A stretch of DNA of 5,193 nt from an uncultured Pelagibacteraceae bacterium (GTDB lineage Bacteria > Pseudomonadota > Alphaproteobacteria > Pelagibacterales > Pelagibacteraceae): contig CACFEM010000040.1 in the NCBI GenBank assembly GCA_902565325.1, positions 1-5,193 on the forward strand, written 5' to 3'. Positions within the stretch are counted from its first letter, which is position 1. Each line of letters begins with the position of its first letter. Both the position numbers and the translations under genes were made by a program. This document shows, piece after piece, positions 1 through 5,193 of the stretch. The notes under the pieces are model-generated. The model had not been told where the DNA came from. It searched no databases and saw only the letters and a list, made by a program, of their open reading frames with translations.

Positions 1-334
1 TTTCGATGCTCAATCTTTTAATTTTAAGCTTTTTAGCTTCATTAATTAAATGATTGATTACATTAATCCCTTGGCCTTGATTTCTAAAATTATCATGAAT
101 TCTTATAGATTTAAATTCTCCATGTTCTTTATCTAAAAATTTTAGAGCACCACAACCGATTAATTTTTCATTATCCCACAAACTCCAAAATTTAATTGAT
201 GATATTTTTAAACCTGGAATGTCTAGTACGTGAGCACTTCCTTCCGGTGAAGCGGCTCTAAGCTCAATAAAATGTTTAGTTAGAAGTTCATTAACTTCTG
301 GATTATCAAAATTGCCTTCTATCGATTTTAACAT
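1..334 (-). CDS. GNAT family N-acetyltransferase, YsnE/PhnO-like (3' end cut off by window edge)
   Basis: Seen: an uninterrupted minus-strand frame begins with the ATG at 334-332, immediately after the purK stop, and gives 111 residues before the window ends. Motifs fit a GNAT acetyltransferase: GCGALK at residues 60-65, HGEFKSIRI at 71-79, and the acetyl-CoA pyrophosphate-binding loop R-N-Q-G-Q-G at 84-89, matching the motif A pattern R/Q-x-x-G-x-G/A, followed by a helix and the strand KRLSIE. Family knowledge: such proteins move an acetyl group from acetyl-CoA to an amine on a small molecule or protein, and are soluble and usually about 150 residues, so some 40 residues are missing. The SPEGSAHVLD and GCGALK blocks recall the YsnE/PhnO-like branch. 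The substrate cannot be read from the sequence. With no gap and no visible ribosome site, translation is probably coupled to purK, but a purine role is not implied. Confidence 0.85.
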   Translation of the reverse strand, partial: MLKSIEGNFDNPEVNELLTKHFIELRAASPEGSAHVLDIPGLKISSIKFWSLWDNEKLIGCGALKFLDKEHGEFKSIRIHDNFRNQGQGINVINHLINEAKKLKIKRLSIE

Positions 335-1381
335 TTATACTAAAGTTGTGATATGACCCATTTTTCTTTTTTCTTTTATATCTTTTTTTAAATAATCAAA
401 GAAAAATTCATTATCATTAAACTTTTGTATGTTTCTGTAATGAGTAATTTGATTGCCAAGTAAATTCATCATTTTAGCATTAGATATTTTTTTTAAAGGG
501 ATTTGTTCTAAACCACATACAGCTCTAATATGATTTTCAAATTGACTCACATTAAAAGCATTTATTGTTAGATGCCCTGAATTGTGTACCCTTGGAGCAA
601 TTTCATTAACATAAAGATTATCATTTCTATCAATAAAAAATTCTACACACAAAGTTCCAACATATTTAAGTTCTTCAGCTATTAGCATTGCCCAATCTTT
701 AGATTGATTAAAAATTTTTTCATTAATTTCAGCAGGTATTTTTGAGTATTTTAAAATTTGATCTTCGTGAGTGTTTTCTATTGGTTCATAAATTTCGTAT
801 TTATTATTACTAAACCTTGTGATTATAATTGAAATCTCTTTTTTTAATTTCACAAGTTTTTCAAGAATATATCCTTTTGAAAAATCAATATTCAACGAAT
901 TAAGTTCATCACCTGATTTAATTGGATATTGACCTTTGCCATCATAGCCAAGTGTTGTTGTTTTTAATATTCCAGGTAAAAAATCTTCTAAGGCATCAAT
1001 GTCAGATTTTTTTTCAATTGAAACATATCTGGTTGTTCTAATATTTAATTTATTAACAAAATCTTTTTCAGCTAATCGATGTTGAATTAATCTGTTAACA
1101 GAAGGCTTAGGTAAAACAGGTTTAGATTTATTAATTTCATTTAATGTTTCATATGGAATATTTTCAAATTCATAAGTAACTAAATCAACCTGATTTATAA
1201 ATTCTGCTATTTTTTCTTTATTATCATAACTTCCAGTAACAAATTGATTGCAAAAATTTTGTGCAGGCGCATCTATGTCATCACAAAAAACTACAGTTTT
1301 AACATTTAATTTTTTAGCTGCTATTGCAAGCATGCTTCCAAGTTGACCACCTCCAATGATACCAAGAGTAATTTCAGACAT
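335..1381 (-). CDS. purK: N5-carboxyaminoimidazole ribonucleotide synthetase (ATP-grasp)
   Basis: PurK converts AIR, bicarbonate and ATP into N5-CAIR, ADP and phosphate in the cytosol, a step of de novo purine synthesis; PurE then uses the product. Seen: a 348-residue protein, normal for the family (about 350-380). It has an N-terminal Rossmann-like preATP-grasp domain with GGGQLG at 10-15 and YEFENIP at 70-76. The ATP-grasp domain carries LGYDGKGQ at 144-151 (glycine-rich loop), YILEKLVKLKKEISIIITR near 171-189, and the metal-binding acidic pair E247 (in CVEFF) and E260 (in NEIAPRVHNSGH, 259-270). The C-terminal domain includes the NLLG motif. The start ATG lies one base after the purE stop, and GGGQLG sits where it should relative to it. 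No Shine-Dalgarno is visible, which suggests coupling to purE. No key residue appears to be missing. Confidence 0.97.
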   Translation of the reverse strand: MSEITLGIIGGGQLGSMLAIAAKKLNVKTVVFCDDIDAPAQNFCNQFVTGSYDNKEKIAEFINQVDLVTYEFENIPYETLNEINKSKPVLPKPSVNRLIQHRLAEKDFVNKLNIRTTRYVSIEKKSDIDALEDFLPGILKTTTLGYDGKGQYPIKSGDELNSLNIDFSKGYILEKLVKLKKEISIIITRFSNNKYEIYEPIENTHEDQILKYSKIPAEINEKIFNQSKDWAMLIAEELKYVGTLCVEFFIDRNDNLYVNEIAPRVHNSGHLTINAFNVSQFENHIRAVCGLEQIPLKKISNAKMMNLLGNQITHYRNIQKFNDNEFFFDYLKKDIKEKRKMGHITTLV

Positions 1382-1382
1382 T

Positions 1383-1874
1383 TTATTTTGGAGATTTCTT
1401 TACAGATTTAGTTTGTGTTGTTCTAAAATTTTTAAGTTTTTTTCGAACATTTGAATTATTATTAGCAAGTATTGCTGCAGCTAATAAAGCGGCATTAATG
1501 GCGCCATCCTCTCCTATAGCAAGTGTTCCTACTGGAATTCCTTTAGGCATTTGTGCAATTGATAACAAACTATCCAAACCTTTTAGTTTTTTACTTTCAA
1601 CAGGAACACCAAGTACTGGCACATGTGTAAGTGCTGATATCATGCCCGGAAGATGAGCAGATCCTCCAGCTCCTGCAATTATTACTCCTATGTTATTTTG
1701 ATCAACTTTTGCAGCATATTCATACATTCTTTGTGGTGTTCTGTGAGCAGATATAATTTTTGTTTCAAATGAAACTCCAATTTTTTTTAGGGTTTTTTCG
1801 GCTAGTTTCATTACTTTATAGTCAGATTGACTCCCCATTATGATTGAAACTTTTAATTTACTATTTTTTTTCAT
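1383..1874 (-). CDS. purE: N5-carboxyaminoimidazole ribonucleotide mutase, class I
   Basis: PurE rearranges N5-CAIR to 4-carboxy-AIR (CAIR) in de novo purine synthesis, normally as a cytosolic homo-octamer. Seen: 163 residues, typical for bacterial class I PurE. The phosphate- and substrate-binding loop MGSQSD is at 13-18, and SAHRTP at 42-47 carries the catalytic histidine H44. [12 protein letters not shown] lies at 67-78, GVPVES at 89-94 and [14 protein letters not shown] at 108-121. An adjacent purK supports the N5-CAIR mutase class rather than the AIR carboxylase (class II) seen mainly in animals. It is first in a leftward purE-purK-GNAT block, with TAA-A-ATG at the purK junction. The ATG at 1874 places MGSQSD at the usual distance from the N terminus. 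The upstream bases have no clear Shine-Dalgarno. The lysine-rich C-terminal tail fits the ordinary variable end of alphaproteobacterial PurE. Confidence 0.97.
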   Translation of the reverse strand: MKKNSKLKVSIIMGSQSDYKVMKLAEKTLKKIGVSFETKIISAHRTPQRMYEYAAKVDQNNIGVIIAGAGGSAHLPGMISALTHVPVLGVPVESKKLKGLDSLLSIAQMPKGIPVGTLAIGEDGAINAALLAAAILANNNSNVRKKLKNFRTTQTKSVKKSPK

Positions 1875-1968
1875 GAAAATTGATCAATCTGTTTATTTCA
1901 AAATTAACTTAAAATTTCAATAAAATTAATAGTATTTAAATTACATATTGATTAGAGTTAAGCATACT
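1875..1968. promoter_or_regulatory. Divergent intergenic region between purE and the M19-like gene
   Basis: This is the only gap between genes in the window (94 bases if the right-hand gene starts at 1969, 73 if at 1948). It must hold both 5' regions. On the minus strand, TTGAAA (1920-1915) is followed after 17 bases by AATAAA (1897-1892), a 4/6 match to TATAAT, giving a weak sigma70-like candidate for purE with a very short leader. A second TTGAAA lies at 1901-1896. On the plus strand, TTAACT (1904-1909) and TAGTAT (1930-1935) resemble promoter hexamers but are 20 bases apart. In DNA this AT-rich such matches are common, so exact boxes are uncertain. It is far too short for a purine riboswitch. 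Confidence 0.5.
1879..1888. repeat. 10-bp perfect palindrome just upstream of the purE start
   Basis: ATTGATCAAT is perfectly self-complementary. It ends four bases before the purE ATG and overlaps the place where a ribosome site would sit. It could be a small operator half or a protein-binding site, or it could be chance in AT-rich DNA. No matching copy was seen elsewhere in the gap. Confidence 0.3.
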
Positions 1969-2934
1969 ATGAATTATAAAATAGATAATCTTCAATATTG
2001 TAATTGGTCTAGGAAAATCTTTGAGATCAATAGATCTGCTGGATTAGATGCTGTCCATGTTACCATTGTCTACCATGAAGATTTTGATGAATTACAACTT
2101 GAAATTAAAAAATGGGAGAAATTATTTCATGAAAATTCTGATTTAATTTTTCTTGGCAAGAATTTCCAAGATATTGATAAAGCTAATAAAGAAAACAAAA
2201 CTGCAATATTCTTTGGTTTTCAAAACTGTTCACCTATTGAAGATGACATAAATCTTGTTGAAAAGGTTCATCAATTAGGATGCAGATTTATGCAACTTAC
2301 TTATAATAACCAGTCTTTGCTAGCAACAGGCTGTTATGAAAAAGTAGATAGTGGAGTTACAAATTTTGGACGTGAGGTTATAAGAGAAATGAATAGAGTT
2401 GGCCTTGTAGTTGACATGTCACATTCTGCAGAAAAAAGTACTCTAGATGCAATTGAATTAAGTGAAAAACCAATTGCAATTACACATGCCAATCCTTCTT
2501 TTTGGCATCCAGCTAAGAGAAATAAATCTTCAGATCTATTGAAAACTTTAAGTGATAGTGGTGGTATGTTGGGTTTATCATTATATCCTCATCATTTAAA
2601 AGATAATACAAATTGTACTCTAAATAGTTTTTGTGAAATGGTAGCAAAAACAGCGGAAATAATGGATGTAAAAAAAATAGGAATAGGCTCTGATCTTTGT
2701 TTAGATCATCCAGACACTGTTGTAGAATGGATGAGAAATGGTTCTTGGTCTAAGAGTAAAAATTTTGGTGAAGGTTCAAAAAATAAACCAGGTTTTCCAA
2801 AACAACCCGATTGGTTTCTTGATGCAAGGGGGTTCTCAAATATTGAAAAAGGTCTTAAAAAAGTAGGCTTTTCTGATACCGAGACACATGGAATACTTGG
2901 AAATAACTGGTACAAATTTTATAAATCAATTTAA
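1969..2934 (+). CDS. Peptidase M19 (membrane dipeptidase) family protein with altered active site
   Basis: Seen: 321 residues from the ATG at 1969; a TTG at 1948 would add seven. I prefer ATG because family members, as I remember them, begin just before the IDxLQY strand. The fold is recognisable: TNFGREVIREMNRVGLVVDMSH (131-152), ITHANPSFWHPAKRN (171-185), SGGMLGLSLYP, GIGSDLC (238-244) and the end motif LGNNW (310-314). Family knowledge: M19 enzymes are TIM-barrel zinc hydrolases that cleave dipeptides. Compared with human renal dipeptidase from memory, H152, H173, R184 and D242 match H198, H219, R230 and D288 with identical spacing (21, 11 and 58). The bridging Glu125 is Q85, His152 is Y112, and the N-terminal H-x-D ligands are absent (D6-N-L-Q-Y10). 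Ordinary dipeptidase activity is therefore doubtful. There is no signal peptide or membrane segment, so it is probably cytosolic. It leads a tightly packed three-gene block. Confidence 0.85.
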   Translation: MNYKIDNLQYCNWSRKIFEINRSAGLDAVHVTIVYHEDFDELQLEIKKWEKLFHENSDLIFLGKNFQDIDKANKENKTAIFFGFQNCSPIEDDINLVEKVHQLGCRFMQLTYNNQSLLATGCYEKVDSGVTNFGREVIREMNRVGLVVDMSHSAEKSTLDAIELSEKPIAITHANPSFWHPAKRNKSSDLLKTLSDSGGMLGLSLYPHHLKDNTNCTLNSFCEMVAKTAEIMDVKKIGIGSDLCLDHPDTVVEWMRNGSWSKSKNFGEGSKNKPGFPKQPDWFLDARGFSNIEKGLKKVGFSDTETHGILGNNWYKFYKSI

Positions 2935-2936
2935 TT

Positions 2937-4598
2937 ATGAAAGTTGAATTAAGAGACCCAAACAAGATAATGAAATTATCAAGGCTTGGATCATTTCATC
3001 AATCAAAATTATCTTTTTTAAGAAGTTTTCTTAATGAATTTAAAGAGTGGGAATATAAAAGAGATTTATTTAATTTAAATGAAAATGGTTTTGGAGAAGC
3101 TGTTTATTCATTTAAAAAAAATAAAAGAGTTTATTCTTTAGTTTGTTTTGCAAATGAAATCAAAGACGAAGAAAGATCAGATAGAGTTATTGCAACAAAA
3201 TGGGATGCAGCTTTTACATTACATGATGGAGTTCCTACAAAAAAAGACATAGAAAGATTAAAAAATGAAGTTCCAAAACAAGAAGTTGGTAGACTTTCTT
3301 ATAAAGAATTAACTTTATCTAGAGCAAACAAATCAGTAAGAATTTATAATCACGTAGTTGAAAGTTTGAGCAAAGGTCAGCAGCCAGATTTAAACTTATT
3401 ATCAAAAGTAGGATATTTATATAGGACTACGGCAGTATATGGCTCAGGCAAATTTGGTCTTGCAGATCGATTTAGAATTAAAAATCGTGAAGAAATTAAT
3501 GGTCCATTCAGATTAGAAATGATGTTGGTATATTTGGTAAGACAATTTACTTTTGATCAAGTTAATCATGTTGCTTATTATAAAAATCCAAAAACAGCTG
3601 TTAAGTTAGATAATAATATTTGTAAAAACTTGGGAATTGGTAATTCTACAGGCCTAGGTATGGCTCCTTTTATAGTTAACCACCCAACTCTATTAAATAA
3701 TTGGATTCTAAGTAAAGAAAAAGCACTTAAGAAAATTAGAGAAATCAAAGATGTAGAAAGTCAAGATAGTGATTTGTTTATAGATTGTGTAAAAAAATCT
3801 TTAAAAAATATTACAAGCTGGAATACTGATAGTGAATATCAGCAAACAAAAATCACATCATTACTAAAAGATGTTGAAAAATTTTTAAACTTTATAAACA
3901 AAGATTTTAATTTTGAGATCGAATATCCTTTTAACAAAATATATCAATGGTTGGAGGATAATACTTGCGAGGAATGCATTGAATACATTGTTTCAATAAT
4001 GATGGAGCCTTATAACAATATTGTAAATCCTTTGGTAAAAGAAATGAGCTCAGATGAGGAAAAATATTTTAATATTCCAACTCATAGAAAAGTTGAAGAA
4101 TTGCGTAATATCATAGAAGCAAAGTATCCAAACATTTTAGATATTAATTTTGAAGATAAAGAAAATAATAAAAACTTTTGGTTTATTTCAAAAAATAAAG
4201 AAGAACCTAGATTAGCTGATCGTTTTGAGGAGCATGGATCAGAACTAGAACAGCCTTTAGCAATAGCAAGAGATATAAAAAAACTTTATGACAAACTATT
4301 AGTCTCAAAAAATAGTTTAACTATTGCTGAATTTTTAACATCAAATTCTGAATTAAGACATGTCGTGAGGAGGGCATTCATTGTAGAAAAATTTCCTTAT
4401 TCAGAAATACAAGATAATACAATTGGTAAAGATTTAATGCCTATTGATATGCTTAGATTAAAATTGTCTTTTTTTGGGGCATTAAAATTTGATCCACGAT
4501 CTGACAAATGGTTAAGAATTTGCATGTTCCAAGGTGCTCCACTTCCAAATGAGCTAAAAAGTTATGATGAGCAGTGGGTATATAAAACTAATATTTAA
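2937..4598 (+). CDS. Conserved protein of unknown function, 553 residues
   Basis: I do not recognise a named domain. From memory, similar uncharacterised proteins occur in alphaproteobacteria, so it is unlikely to be an orphan. Seen: a soluble-looking charged protein with no signal peptide or clear membrane helix. Motif-dense blocks are RLGSFHQSKLSFLR (16-29), ATKWDAAFTLHDG (86-98), LSRANKSVR (127-135), RTTAVYGSGKFGLADR (163-178), the glycine-rich GNSTGLGMAPFIVNHP (235-250) followed by LLNNW, EEPRLADRFEEHG (422-434) and the C-terminal PIDMLRLKLSFFGALKFDP (502-520). LADRF occurs twice, at 175-179 and 426-430. Residues about 260-400 are lysine- and glutamate-rich and more weakly patterned, perhaps a helical linker between two conserved parts. 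The start ATG is two bases after the upstream stop; an internal ATG at 2970 (residue 12, MKLSRLGSF) is a plausible alternative. Two-base gaps on both sides suggest that it works with its neighbours. Confidence 0.75.
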   Translation: MKVELRDPNKIMKLSRLGSFHQSKLSFLRSFLNEFKEWEYKRDLFNLNENGFGEAVYSFKKNKRVYSLVCFANEIKDEERSDRVIATKWDAAFTLHDGVPTKKDIERLKNEVPKQEVGRLSYKELTLSRANKSVRIYNHVVESLSKGQQPDLNLLSKVGYLYRTTAVYGSGKFGLADRFRIKNREEINGPFRLEMMLVYLVRQFTFDQVNHVAYYKNPKTAVKLDNNICKNLGIGNSTGLGMAPFIVNHPTLLNNWILSKEKALKKIREIKDVESQDSDLFIDCVKKSLKNITSWNTDSEYQQTKITSLLKDVEKFLNFINKDFNFEIEYPFNKIYQWLEDNTCEECIEYIVSIMMEPYNNIVNPLVKEMSSDEEKYFNIPTHRKVEELRNIIEAKYPNILDINFEDKENNKNFWFISKNKEEPRLADRFEEHGSELEQPLAIARDIKKLYDKLLVSKNSLTIAEFLTSNSELRHVVRRAFIVEKFPYSEIQDNTIGKDLMPIDMLRLKLSFFGALKFDPRSDKWLRICMFQGAPLPNELKSYDEQWVYKTNI

Positions 4599-4600
4599 TA

Positions 4601-5193
4601 ATGAAATCACTGAGTGAAATTGAAACTACTGTTAAAAGAGCATCAAAGGCAGCAGGATATTCTTGGGGAGTTTCCGAGGAAACAGGAAAAAGTATAAGGT
4701 TGTTAGAGCTATTTAGTTTACCAGGTATTAAGCACCTTAATGAATATTTTAATCAAAAAAATAAAACTAAATTTGAAAATTTAAATTTAATTAGTGAAAC
4801 TAATTATTCATCTAACAATCCTTACTGTCCAATTACTTTAGGTGTTAGTTTTTTAGATCAAATAAATGTTTTAGAAAATTTAAAAAAAATTGAATTCAAA
4901 AATGTTGCTTATCCGATAATTTTTATTTCCTTCATAAGTCGTTCATCAGAAATTATAGGAAAAAAAATTAATGTAAAAATAGATAAAAAAAAAATGCTAC
5001 TAAATCTAAATGTAAATATTTTTTCAAATTTTATTGATCAAGAATTTCCAAAGATAGCGAATACAATTGAGGTCAATCTACTTGAAAATGAAGATAACTT
5101 TACAGACAAAGAATGGAATAATTTATACAAGTTATCCGAAGAAACTTTTGTTGAAGAGAGTGACAGTTTAAAAGAGGGTGCGGCAGGTGCTGG
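4601..5193 (+). CDS. DUF3726-like protein of unknown function (3' end cut off by window edge)
   Basis: Seen: an open frame from the ATG at 4601 (two bases after the previous stop, TAA-TA-ATG) to the window end, 197 full codons without a stop. The N terminus SLSEIETTVKRASKAAGYSWG (3-23) is a helix with a conserved look, followed by EETGKSIRLLELFSLPGI. YCPITLGVSFLD lies at 75-86 and YPIIFISFISRSSE at 104-117, alternating as beta strands would. The visible end, EESDSLKEGAAGAG, is glycine/alanine-rich. This pattern, with the EIE N terminus and a GAGAG-type C terminus, recalls the uncharacterised family called DUF3726; the assignment is from memory, so moderately sure. Such proteins are about 200-230 residues, so little is missing. 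No function is known. There is no signal peptide and no transmembrane segment is certain, though 104-113 is hydrophobic. It is the third gene of the block and may act with the other two. Confidence 0.7.
   Translation, partial: MKSLSEIETTVKRASKAAGYSWGVSEETGKSIRLLELFSLPGIKHLNEYFNQKNKTKFENLNLISETNYSSNNPYCPITLGVSFLDQINVLENLKKIEFKNVAYPIIFISFISRSSEIIGKKINVKIDKKKMLLNLNVNIFSNFIDQEFPKIANTIEVNLLENEDNFTDKEWNNLYKLSEETFVEESDSLKEGAAGA

Noticed and set aside
1383..1450. Lysine-rich C-terminal tail of PurE as a possible added domain
   Set aside because: Length and pattern (a [17 protein letters not shown] end) fit the normal variable C terminus of alphaproteobacterial PurE.
1948..1968. TTG start that would lengthen the M19-like protein by seven residues
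   Set aside because: The ATG at 1969 is a stronger start codon and puts the N terminus right before the first conserved strand; the extra residues carry no family feature. It remains possible.
1875..1968. Purine riboswitch upstream of purE
   Set aside because: The gap is at most 94 bases, is shared by two divergent genes, and shows no stem arrangement of the size needed.
2706..2915. Minus-strand open frame of 69 codons
   Set aside because: It lies wholly inside the M19-like gene on the opposite strand, matches no family I recognise, and is best explained as a shadow of the real gene.
4970..4993. A-rich run in the DUF3726-like gene as a possible frameshift site
   Set aside because: The reading frame continues without a stop through it and the protein pattern on both sides fits one family, so there is no sign of a shift.
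1..5193. CRISPR arrays, tRNA or rRNA genes, insertion sequences, attachment sites
   Set aside because: No repeated spaced units, cloverleaf-like sequence, transposase or terminal inverted repeats were seen; nearly all the window is accounted for by five genes.

Overview
The window is AT-rich (roughly 70% or more A+T by eye), uses the standard code and is almost entirely coding. Five genes lie in two divergent blocks around one short intergenic gap. Gene junctions inside each block are only 0 to 2 bases wide and show little or no Shine-Dalgarno sequence. Together with alphaproteobacterial-looking PurE/PurK and M19-like proteins, this suggests a streamlined marine alphaproteobacterium of the SAR11/Pelagibacter type. 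That placement is inferred from composition and remembered protein resemblance, not from a marker gene.

Left block, minus strand, reading leftward from 1874: purE (class I N5-CAIR mutase), purK (N5-CAIR synthetase, ATP-grasp), then a GNAT acetyltransferase cut off by the left edge. PurK carboxylates AIR with bicarbonate and ATP, and PurE moves the carboxyl group to give CAIR for de novo purine synthesis. The GNAT start codon directly follows the purK stop codon, so it is probably translated from the same message, although it has no known purine role.

Centre, about 1875-1968: the only non-coding gap. It must hold the 5' ends of both blocks. It contains a 10-bp palindrome just upstream of purE and only weak promoter-like hexamers. 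There is no room for a purine riboswitch and no terminator is needed.

Right block, plus strand: an M19 (renal dipeptidase family) homologue lacking several metal and active-site residues, a 553-residue protein of unknown function with several dense motif blocks, and a DUF3726-like protein that runs off the right edge. Junctions are two bases each (TAA-TT-ATG and TAA-TA-ATG), so the three are very likely one transcriptional and translational unit. Their joint role is unknown. This three-gene set, built around an apparently remodelled amidohydrolase, is the best candidate here for an undescribed system. The window shows nothing that identifies its substrate.
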